In this document: positions 43,466-49,522 of the stretch, piece by piece
How the letters are laid out: the number at the start of each line of letters is the position of its first letter
How positions within the stretch are numbered: the first letter of the stretch is position 1
Assembly: GCA_002710725.1 (NCBI GenBank)
Contig: PAKT01000090.1
Location: forward strand, 1-49,522
Direction: 5' to 3'
Length of the DNA: 49,522 nt
DNA from: Spongiibacteraceae bacterium
GTDB taxonomy: Bacteria; Pseudomonadota; Gammaproteobacteria; Pseudomonadales; Spongiibacteraceae
Position numbers and translations under genes: made by a program
Notes under the pieces: generated by a model
The model's database searches: none
The model's input: the letters and a program-made list of their open reading frames with translations, nothing else
What the model was told of the DNA's origin: nothing

Positions 43466-44380
43466 TTAAGCGGCGACCGGCTTGGGCTCAAAACGCCCGG
43501 CCTGAATTTCCTGTGCGTACATTTCGGCGGTGCGCAGACCGGCGGCGGTCATGATATCCAGATTGCCCGCGTACTTGGGCAGGAAGTCACCAAGGCCTTC
43601 CACTTCCATAAAGATCGATACGCGCTTGCCGTCAAAGACCGGACCGTTTTTCAGTTTGTAGCCGGGCACGTATTTCTGCACTTCCACAATCATTTCATCC
43701 ACAGACTTGCGAATCGCATCCTGATCGGGCTCGTCTTCGGTCAGGCAGTGAATGGTGTCACGCATGATCAGCGGCGGCTCGGCCGGGTTGATCACAATGA
43801 TCGCCTTGCCTTTGTCGGCGCCGCCCACAGTCTGAATACCGTTGGCGGTGGTACGGGTGAATTCATCGATATTTTTACGGGTACCGGGCCCGGCCGATTT
43901 GGATGAAACGGTCGCTACAATCTCGCCGTAGGTCACTTTCTGTACGCGGGAAACCGCAGCCACCATCGGAATCGTCGCCTGACCACCACAGGTCACCATG
44001 TTCACGTTCATGGCCTGAGCATCCACCGCCGCTTTCAGATTGACCGGCGGCACACAGAAAGGCCCGATGGCCGCAGGCGTCAGGTCAATCATGACCGCGC
44101 CCAGCTCGTTGACCTTGCGGGAATTTTCCGCATGTACGTAGGCCGAGGTGGCATCGAAACAGATCTGGACACCGTCTTCTTTCATGGTGGGCAACATACC
44201 GTCAACACCATCGGCGGTGGTTTTCAGACCCAGCTCCTGAGCGCGGGCCAGACCGGGAGAATCGGGAACCACGCCGACCATCCACACCGGTTCGATGTAT
44301 TCGCTGCGCAGTGCCTTGATCAACAGGTCGGTACCGATATTACCGGGACCGATGATTGCTGCTTTGATTTTTTCAGCCAT
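43466..44380 (-). CDS. hsaG: Acetaldehyde (or propanal) dehydrogenase, acylating (HsaG/MhpF type)
   Basis: A 304-residue acylating aldehyde dehydrogenase. The Rossmann GPGNIGTD (11-18) and the catalytic cysteine in [12 protein letters not shown] (C131) are visible. It converts the aldehyde from the aldolase to acyl-CoA with NAD+ and CoA. Chain-length preference is set by the aldolase complex; in steroid pathways it gives propionyl-CoA. The start follows GAGAGG. The gene is separated from the upstream hydratase by 125 bases carrying a CCCTCACC repeat, the only large gap in the operon. Confidence 0.9.
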   Translation of the reverse strand: MAEKIKAAIIGPGNIGTDLLIKALRSEYIEPVWMVGVVPDSPGLARAQELGLKTTADGVDGMLPTMKEDGVQICFDATSAYVHAENSRKVNELGAVMIDLTPAAIGPFCVPPVNLKAAVDAQAMNVNMVTCGGQATIPMVAAVSRVQKVTYGEIVATVSSKSAGPGTRKNIDEFTRTTANGIQTVGGADKGKAIIVINPAEPPLIMRDTIHCLTEDEPDQDAIRKSVDEMIVEVQKYVPGYKLKNGPVFDGKRVSIFMEVEGLGDFLPKYAGNLDIMTAAGLRTAEMYAQEIQAGRFEPKPVAA

Positions 44381-44403
44381 GATTGCCTCTCGTTAAAACG
44401 TTT

Positions 44404-44499
44404 CCCTCACCCCGGCCCTCTCCCAGAGGGAGAGGGAGTTCACCGCCAGAGCTGTGGCAGTGCGTCCCCTCTCCCTCTGGGAGAGGGTTAGGGTGAGGG
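44404..44499. repeat. CCCTCACC/GGTGAGGG dispersed repeat, copy C, inside an operon
   Basis: Ends CCCTCACC and GGTGAGGG with two CCCTCTCCC/GGGAGAGGG-type internal hairpins as in the copies at 9667 and 11549. It lies between hsaE and hsaG within the operon, so it would be transcribed and may cap or destabilise the flanking message. Confidence 0.9.
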
Positions 44500-44505
44500 G
44501 CAAAA

Positions 44506-45291
44506 TTACACGAACTGACAGCTCGCGCTGCCAACACCTTCCAGTTCCATTTCCATCTTGTCGCCCGCTTTCACATCTTCCAGCGGCACCAGCGAGCCGG
44601 ACAGGATCACTTCGCCAGCCTTAAAGGGGATATCATACGCCCCGAGGGTATTGGCCAGCCAGGCCACCGCCGTCAGGGGGTTACCCTGAACTGCACTGCC
44701 CAGGCCTTCACTGAGAAATTCGCCGTTCTTTTTGACGACCACTTTCAGGTTCGGCAAATCGACTGTTCGAGGATCAACTTTCTCCTCGCCCAGCACAAAC
44801 ACACCACAGGAAGCGTTGTCAGCGACCGTATCCTGAATCTTGATTTTCCAATCCTTGATGCGTGAATCGACAATCTCGAAACAGGGCATGATGTAGTCGG
44901 TAGCATCGAGTACGTCCTGTTCGGTCACGCCGGGGCCACTCAAATCTTTCTTCAATTTGAAACCGATTTCCGCTTCAGCACGCGGTGCGATCAGGTTGCC
45001 CGCAACCGGAATATCCGCGCCGTTGGCGTATTCCATCTTGTCGGTAAGAAAACCGAAGTCCGGCTGATGCACACCGAGCATGTCCTGTACAACTTTGCTG
45101 GTGACACCAATTTTCTTGCCGATGATTTTCTCGCCGGCTTCAACGCGGCGGCTGACCATGCGCAGGGAAATGTAGTAGGCGTCGTCGATGGTGATATCCG
45201 CTTCACGCTCCGTAAATGGCGTCAGCGTGCTTTGAGTGGTCAGCGCTTGGTACAACTCGTCGCCAAGTTTTTCCTGTTTCGCTTTATCCAT
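44506..45291 (-). CDS. hsaE: 2-hydroxypenta-2,4-dienoate hydratase (HsaE/MhpD type)
   Basis: A 261-residue member of the FAH-like hydratase/decarboxylase family. The metal-binding acids lie in PRAEAEIGF and the core signature in DSRIKDWKIKIQDTVADNAS. It hydrates the vinyl-pyruvate product to 4-hydroxy-2-oxo acid, feeding the aldolase. The paralogous 4-oxalocrotonate decarboxylase is similar, but the neighbouring hydrolase and aldolase fit the hydratase. Its start overlaps the hydrolase stop by 8 bases, so the two are translationally coupled. Confidence 0.88.
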   Translation of the reverse strand: MDKAKQEKLGDELYQALTTQSTLTPFTEREADITIDDAYYISLRMVSRRVEAGEKIIGKKIGVTSKVVQDMLGVHQPDFGFLTDKMEYANGADIPVAGNLIAPRAEAEIGFKLKKDLSGPGVTEQDVLDATDYIMPCFEIVDSRIKDWKIKIQDTVADNASCGVFVLGEEKVDPRTVDLPNLKVVVKKNGEFLSEGLGSAVQGNPLTAVAWLANTLGAYDIPFKAGEVILSGSLVPLEDVKAGDKMEMELEGVGSASCQFV

Positions 45292-46114
45292 TACGTAAGA
45301 AATCCAGTGTCATGCGGTTAAACAGATCCTTGTGCTCCACCATTACCCAGTGACCGCATTCGGATACGATCGTCAGGCGAATATTGCTGCATTTTTTGGT
45401 GAGTTTGGCGATGCCGGTTTCCGGCATCATGTTTTCGTTGGCACCCCAGAAGGCGATAATAGGGCAGTTCAGTTCACCCAGCTGGTCTTCCATGTTGGGC
45501 ACCACCATGGTGTTGATGACCTGCATGTTCTGCTGCTGAAAAACACCCCAGCGCTCGTTTACCAATTGCTCGTCGACGTGCTTGTCGTCAAACACCAGAC
45601 CGCGACGGATAAACTGTTCCAGCGCGTCCTTGTTCGGGCCGCCGGTAAACACTTCCTTCATAATCGCCATGCCGGGCATGGCAAAATAGGACGGCTGGTC
45701 TTCAATGCCGCCGGGCGCCATCAGATTCAGGCTTTTTACCTGATCCGGGTAGGCCAGGGCGAAGCGAATGGCGATCGCCCCACCCAGTGAGTTGCCGATC
45801 AGGTGAACGCTGTCCACACCGATGACGTCCAACGTCTGCTTCACGCACTCCACAAAAAAGTCGATGTGGTATTCGACATCGTCCGGCTTGTCCGAGTAAC
45901 CGTAGCCAATCAGGTCGGGCACGATGGAACGAAAACCGTTCTCCGCCAGAAAGGGGTAGTTGAACTTGAAGTTGCTGTGGCCACTGGCACCGCTGCCGCT
46001 GCCGTGCAGAAACACCACCGGCTCACCACTCCCCTGATCCAGATAGTGAATGGTGTGGCCATTGGCCAGCTTCGCGTAGTGACCTTCGGGTAATCCTTCC
46101 ACCAACTGCGGCAT
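45284..46114 (-). CDS. hsaD: C-C hydrolase, 4,9-DSHA/HOPDA hydrolase type (HsaD-like)
   Basis: A 276-residue alpha/beta hydrolase of the meta-cleavage-product family. The oxyanion loop is LHGSGSGASGHSNFK, the nucleophile elbow GNSLGG (S109), and the base ECGHW (H255). At the usual acid position after WGxx the residue is Glu (E227 in FWGANENMMP) rather than Asp, a change worth testing. HsaD splits the ring-opened secosteroid into 2-hydroxyhexa-2,4-dienoate and the HIP acid. It follows the monooxygenase by 11 bases and overlaps hsaE by 8, so it is in the operon. Confidence 0.88.
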   Translation of the reverse strand: MPQLVEGLPEGHYAKLANGHTIHYLDQGSGEPVVFLHGSGSGASGHSNFKFNYPFLAENGFRSIVPDLIGYGYSDKPDDVEYHIDFFVECVKQTLDVIGVDSVHLIGNSLGGAIAIRFALAYPDQVKSLNLMAPGGIEDQPSYFAMPGMAIMKEVFTGGPNKDALEQFIRRGLVFDDKHVDEQLVNERWGVFQQQNMQVINTMVVPNMEDQLGELNCPIIAFWGANENMMPETGIAKLTKKCSNIRLTIVSECGHWVMVEHKDLFNRMTLDFLRNG

Positions 46115-46125
46115 CGCTCGGCTCC

Positions 46126-47337
46126 TTACAGGTTCAGATCAGTATTATCGTTGCCAAACTGTACACCGCCAAAGTTATTGGCGTACATGTTCACATTGTT
46201 TGCCACGTGGGCCTGGCTGGCCATAATATCCAGATGACGCTCCAGCACCCCGTTGCCGAGGAAAATGCCCTTCGAGCCAACCGCTTTCAGCATTCGCGCC
46301 GACAGCTCGGCGCAGCGATCAGCTACCACCGCCGAATCAAAGCGGTACTGCACACGATCATCAATCGAAATGGGCTGGCCCGCGCGGGCGCAGTCCATCA
46401 TCGCATCAAAGTTGGCGAACATGGTGCGTTTCATTTCCACAATCGCCGTTTTCACATCAGCCGCCAAGCGGCGGGCAAAGGGGTCATCGGACATTTTGGC
46501 CGGGCCAACCATGCGGGTTTTGGCGGTTTCGATATAAGCGTCCAGTGCGCCTTCCAGCGCGCCCAGCGACGCCGTGCAGACGGCGCGGACAAAAACCTGA
46601 CCAAAGGGCAGCCGGAATACCGGGGCGTTATTCACCGCGTTGCCTGGGTTATCGCAGTTGTGACCATCCAGCAGTTTGTGAGTACGATGCTCGGGCACAA
46701 AGGCGCCTTCCACGCGAACATCCTGACTGCCAGTCGCCTTCAGGCCCACCACATGCCAGGTATCGATGATTTCGTAGTCGGACTTGGGTACCAGAAAGGT
46801 GCGGTAGTTGCGCATATCAAAGGGCGCACCCTCTTCCGGCACCACCGCACCGAGGAAGACCCAGTCGCAGTGTTCGCTGCCGCTGGAAAAGCCCCACTGA
46901 CCGCTCAATTTGTAACCACCCTCGACTTTCTCGACTTTGCCCACCGGGGCATAGGAGGAAGAAATCAAAGTCGTGGGATCATCCTTCCAAACGTCCTGGG
47001 CGGCCTGATCGTCAAACAGCGCCAGCTGCCAGTTGTGTACGGCCACCACACCCAGCACCCAGGCGCTGGACATGCAGGCTTCGGCAATCTTCATCTGCAC
47101 CGCATAAAACACCTGCGGATCAAGGGCATAGCCGCCCCACTGCTCGGGCTGCAGTATCTTGAAAAAGCCGGCCTGCTGAAAATCGGCGATGGTTTCGTCG
47201 GGAATACGGCGCAGCTCAGCAGCCCGGGCGCTGCGCTCGCGCAGAGCGGGTTGCAGGTCTTGTGCGCGCTGCAATAAAGTTTGCGCCAGTTCTGAAGTCA
47301 GCCCTTTGTCGTTATCTACACGAACGGTACCGTCCAT
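46126..47337 (-). CDS. hsaA: Flavin-dependent monooxygenase, 3-HSA hydroxylase-like (HsaA)
   Basis: A 403-residue acyl-CoA-dehydrogenase-fold group D monooxygenase. Landmarks are RRIPDETIADFQQAGFFKIL, QPEQWGGYALDP, GVVAVHNWQLALFDDQAA, ISSSYAPVGKV, QWGFSSGSEHCDWVFLG and WHVVGLKATGSQDV. These closely track HsaA, which hydroxylates the aromatised secosteroid 3-HSA to the catechol 3,4-DHSA. It needs reduced flavin from a partner reductase (HsaB), which is not in the window. GGGAG precedes ATG 47337. It is the first gene of a minus-strand block followed by hydrolase, hydratase, dehydrogenase and aldolase genes. Other group D monooxygenases act on phenols, so the steroid is inferred from context. 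Confidence 0.82.
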   Translation of the reverse strand: MDGTVRVDNDKGLTSELAQTLLQRAQDLQPALRERSARAAELRRIPDETIADFQQAGFFKILQPEQWGGYALDPQVFYAVQMKIAEACMSSAWVLGVVAVHNWQLALFDDQAAQDVWKDDPTTLISSSYAPVGKVEKVEGGYKLSGQWGFSSGSEHCDWVFLGAVVPEEGAPFDMRNYRTFLVPKSDYEIIDTWHVVGLKATGSQDVRVEGAFVPEHRTHKLLDGHNCDNPGNAVNNAPVFRLPFGQVFVRAVCTASLGALEGALDAYIETAKTRMVGPAKMSDDPFARRLAADVKTAIVEMKRTMFANFDAMMDCARAGQPISIDDRVQYRFDSAVVADRCAELSARMLKAVGSKGIFLGNGVLERHLDIMASQAHVANNVNMYANNFGGVQFGNDNTDLNL

Positions 47338-47470
47338 CGCCTCTACTCCCGGTTATCACTAAAGGCGAAAATTCTATCGGATTGGCTGGCCGCGACTATA
47401 GTCCAAATGGGCCATATTCCGCCCGGCAAACCGGCCACTGACCGGCAATTACTGCCCACAGGGCAAGGGT

Positions 47471-47501
47471 TTAGCGCTGAGCAGAAAGCGTTCAGCGCTA
47501 A
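47471..47501. terminator. 10-bp inverted repeat at the end of the ampG-like gene
   Basis: TTAGCGCTGA and TCAGCGCTAA pair perfectly across 11 bases, overlapping the stop codon of the ampG-like C-terminal half. It may be the terminator of that gene or, with AGCGCT inside each arm, an operator for the divergent-looking block; no T-run is present. Confidence 0.4.
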
Positions 47502-48109
47502 CTTAAGGGGGCACGAGACTCCCGTCTTGCCAACACCGGCACCAGTAGAATGGCGGGAATACCCACAGCCGCCGCCACTAGGAAGAAATAGCTATAACCG
47601 CTGGCATCGACAATCAAACCGGAGAACCCGCTGAAGAACTTGCCTGGCAGCGTCATCAGTGAGCTAAACAGCGCATACTGGGTCGCCGTATAGGCGCGAT
47701 TGGTCAGCCCGGACAGATAGGCCACAAAGGCGGTAGCGGCGATACCGCCGCTGACATTGTCAGCGCTGATTACCACCATCAAAGCGCGAATATCCGGGCC
47801 GATATGCGCCATCACCGCAAACAGGATATTGGTAGCGGCAACCAGCACTGCGCCCAGCATCAAGGGTTTGTATACGCCCCAGCGCACCACCAGTACCCCA
47901 CAGAGAAAAGAACCAGCGACGCTCATAAAAAAACCGAACACTTTGGCCACCGAGGCAATTTCCGACTTACTGAAACCCAGATCCAGATAGAAGGGGTTGG
48001 CCATAATGCCCATGGTGATATCGCTCAATCGAAAGACGGCAATAAAGAGAAGGATCACCAGCGCAAAGGAACCGTTGCGTCGGAAAAAATCGGTAAAGGG
48101 GCTGACCAC
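47498..48109 (-). CDS. AmpG-like permease, C-terminal half
   Basis: A 203-residue ORF starting at GTG 48109 without a ribosome binding site. It continues the first half in frame (SPFTDFFRRNG, FRLSDITMGIMANPF, SADNVSGGIAATAFVAYLSGL) and carries about six helices. Independent translation is unlikely; readthrough of the TAA would restore the full protein. Confidence 0.6.
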   Translation of the reverse strand: MVSPFTDFFRRNGSFALVILLFIAVFRLSDITMGIMANPFYLDLGFSKSEIASVAKVFGFFMSVAGSFLCGVLVVRWGVYKPLMLGAVLVAATNILFAVMAHIGPDIRALMVVISADNVSGGIAATAFVAYLSGLTNRAYTATQYALFSSLMTLPGKFFSGFSGLIVDASGYSYFFLVAAAVGIPAILLVPVLARRESRAPLS

Positions 48110-48178
48110 CGCATTGGCAAACCAGACACCAATATCGGTGAGTCGATCTTTATGGCGCCCGAATACCGGCTCCGGGAG

Positions 48179-48805
48179 TTAGCGCTCCGGCTCGGCAATC
48201 AGCAGAACGGTGACCACGCCCACCGCCATCAGAGCCGCCATACTGAGATAAGCCAGCTGCCAGTTGCCAAAATCGGCAATAAACAGCGCGCCGGCCCCCG
48301 CCACCAGCAGGGCAACCTTGTAGCCAAACACGTAGCTGGCGGACATGGCTCCCTGATAATTGGTGATGACCGCCTCAATCCGATAAGCGTCTATTGCCAC
48401 ATCCTGCGTCGAGGACGAAAAAGCCACCAGCAAGGCGAGAAGCGCCACGCTGAGCAGATGATCGGCCGGATCGACAAAGGCCATACCCGCCAGACCGGCG
48501 GCGATACCGATTTGCCCAAACAGCATCCAGCTCCGTCGCTGCCCCAGCCGCTTGCCAATCAACGGCAATACCAGTCGATCCACCACCGGCGCCCACAGCA
48601 CCTTGATAGAGTAGGTAATGCCCACCCAACCGAAAAAACCGATGGCACTGCGCGCCACCCCTGCGTCGGTGAGCCAGGCCGTGAGAGTGGAAAACACCAA
48701 CAGGAAGGGGAGGCCGGCACTGAAGCCGAGGAAAAACATGGCCAACACACGCGGCTGAGTGTAGATCCGGGCGGCTTCCAGCCAGCCCACTTGCGAATTC
48801 TGCAT
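48179..48805 (-). CDS. AmpG-like permease, N-terminal half
   Basis: A 208-residue ORF with about six helices. It opens with RVLAMFFLGFSAGLPFLLVFSTL and the AmpG-like AWLTDAGVARSAIGFFGWVG, then the DVAIDAYRIE motif that is characteristic of AmpG (about residue 135). It ends at TAA after AEPER. It could insert on its own as a half transporter, but no half-size AmpG is known to me. ATG 48805 is the only plausible start. Confidence 0.7.
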   Translation of the reverse strand: MQNSQVGWLEAARIYTQPRVLAMFFLGFSAGLPFLLVFSTLTAWLTDAGVARSAIGFFGWVGITYSIKVLWAPVVDRLVLPLIGKRLGQRRSWMLFGQIGIAAGLAGMAFVDPADHLLSVALLALLVAFSSSTQDVAIDAYRIEAVITNYQGAMSASYVFGYKVALLVAGAGALFIADFGNWQLAYLSMAALMAVGVVTVLLIAEPER

Positions 48806-48888
48806 TATCCGAATGGTCGACGAGTCAGAGAAAGGCCCATGCTATACTGCGCCGCTTGTTTTCGCGAGGACTGTGCGCGCAGGGAGCC

Positions 48889-49522
48889 ATGACGCCAATA
48901 CTGGAAGTTAGAAACCTTACCAAGCACTACCGTCTGGTCCAGGCGGTGAAGGGCATCTCCTTCAGCATACCGACCGGTATCTGTTTTGGCCTGCTGGGCC
49001 CGAACGGCGCCGGCAAGTCCACCACTATCGAAATGATAGAAGGCATCAAAACGCCCTCCAGTGGCGAGATCCTTTACAAGGGCGCGCCTCGGGGCAAGGA
49101 CTTTGCCCAGCAGTGCGGCATCCAGTTTCAATCCACCGCCCTGCCCGATTTTTTGCTGGTGCGGGAAGTACTGGCCCTGTTCCACAGTTTTTACGACAAA
49201 ACGCTGGCTATCGACGAACTGGTTAGCCTGTGTGATCTGGGTGAATTTCTGGACCAGGAAGCCAATCGCCTCTCAGGCGGCCAGAAGCAGCGCCTGCTGC
49301 TCGCCCTCGCACTGATCAACGACCCGGAAATTGTCTTTCTTGATGAACCGACCACCGGCCTCGACCCCCAATCCCGGCGCCGTTTCTGGCACCTGATCGA
49401 TCGCATTAAAAAACAGGGTAAAACAGTCATTCTCACGACCCACTATATGGATGAAGCCGAATCGCTCTGCGACGATCTGGTGATTATTGATCACGGCACC
49501 ATCGTCGATCAGGGCTCACCCC
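48889..49522 (+). CDS. ABC transporter ATP-binding protein (C-terminus cut by window edge)
   Basis: 211 open codons from ATG 48889 (AGGGAG upstream) to the window end. Walker A is GPNGAGKST (37-45), signature LSGGQ (128-132), Walker B IVFLDEP with the D-loop GLDPQS, and the switch histidine H185 in LTTHYMDEA. The pattern (ILEVRNLTKHYRLVQAVKGISF) fits the multidrug/lipid-export DrrA/CcmA-like branch (ABC-2 type), usually paired with a permease gene downstream that lies outside the window. The start is divergent from the ampG-like gene; a TATACT box at 48843-48848 may be its -10. Confidence 0.88.
   Translation, partial: MTPILEVRNLTKHYRLVQAVKGISFSIPTGICFGLLGPNGAGKSTTIEMIEGIKTPSSGEILYKGAPRGKDFAQQCGIQFQSTALPDFLLVREVLALFHSFYDKTLAIDELVSLCDLGEFLDQEANRLSGGQKQRLLLALALINDPEIVFLDEPTTGLDPQSRRRFWHLIDRIKKQGKTVILTTHYMDEAESLCDDLVIIDHGTIVDQGSP

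Larger units (their letters stand above)
47498..48805 (-). pseudogene. ampG: AmpG-like MFS permease interrupted by an in-frame TAA
   Basis: The two halves lie in the same reading frame, separated only by one TAA (48181-48179) and 23 further sense codons to the GTG that opens the second ORF. Together they form one about 435-residue permease with 12 to 14 helices. The stop falls after AEPER, in the loop between the first and second six-helix bundles, where E. coli AmpG also has its central linker. AmpG imports anhydromuropeptides for cell-wall recycling. The change is a single codon, so it is either a true nonsense mutation, a recent inactivation, or a sequencing error. No frameshift is needed. 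Confidence 0.75.

Noticed and set aside
42557-43906. 449-codon plus-strand ORF across hsaF and hsaG
   Set aside because: It runs antisense across two recognised enzymes; its protein is His/Gly-rich without any family pattern.
46207-47277. 356-codon plus-strand ORF across hsaA
   Set aside because: Antisense shadow of a well-supported monooxygenase gene.
47804-48892. 362-codon plus-strand ORF across the ampG-like region
   Set aside because: Low-complexity His/Gln/Arg translation opposite clear membrane helices; no family match.

Overview
The window looks like chromosomal DNA of an aerobic, probably marine gammaproteobacterium. The gene set fits: BepA and PerM divergently arranged as in E. coli, a long Pseudomonas-type isocitrate lyase with malate synthase G and AceK, a homodimeric AceE, a TonB-dependent receptor and many single-copy housekeeping genes. 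The aromatic/steroid catabolic block and the dispersed repeats would suit a Spongiibacteraceae-like (Cellvibrionales) bacterium, but that family placement is inference. No rRNA, tRNA, CRISPR array, phage or complete insertion sequence was seen.

Layout. 1-1282 (minus): a truncated GpgS-like glycosyltransferase and its HAD phosphatase, a likely glucosylglycerate (compatible solute) pair, preceded by slyD and an EXPERA-family membrane protein. 2.4-11.6 kb: a glyoxylate-shunt block with a LysR regulator, glcB and aceA divergent from a 354-bp control region rich in palindromes, an rraA-like gene plus an LLM oxidoreductase, and aceK. 11.6-16.0 kb (minus): aceE-aceF, the E1 and E2 of pyruvate dehydrogenase. 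16.4-22.2 kb: tusA-like, perM-like and M16 peptidase genes (minus operon), divergent from bepA. 22.3-27.0 kb: nadA, marC, a thioesterase, a fatty-acid-hydroxylase-family enzyme, then an M23 peptidase overlapping a bactofilin gene. 27.2-31.7 kb: a TonB-dependent receptor, a small beta-barrel protein and an iron-dependent alcohol dehydrogenase. 31.8-36.3 kb: small metabolic and orphan genes (DUF2789, alpha/beta hydrolase, methyltransferase, VOC protein, PaaI thioesterase, membrane protein, DUF411 lipoprotein). 36.5-42.3 kb: a DEAD-box helicase, acnA and a METTL25-like methyltransferase.

42.4-47.3 kb (minus) is the most distinctive accessory block: five genes in pathway order for the lower meta-cleavage route, resembling hsaA-hsaD-hsaE-hsaG-hsaF of 9,10-seco-steroid degradation. 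The extradiol dioxygenase (HsaC/TesB) and the flavin reductase (HsaB) are absent from the window. The pathway would end in pyruvate and acetyl- or propionyl-CoA, which feed the TCA and glyoxylate enzymes encoded in the same window. The right end carries an ampG-like permease interrupted by one in-frame TAA and the start of an ABC transporter ATPase that runs off the edge.

Two dispersed repeat families occur. One is a 91-96 bp element with CCCTCACC/GGTGAGGG ends (three copies, one inside the catabolic operon). The other is a GC-rich inverted-repeat element with ends rich in GGGAGACG (two copies, one abutting the LysR stop codon and one in the rraA leader).
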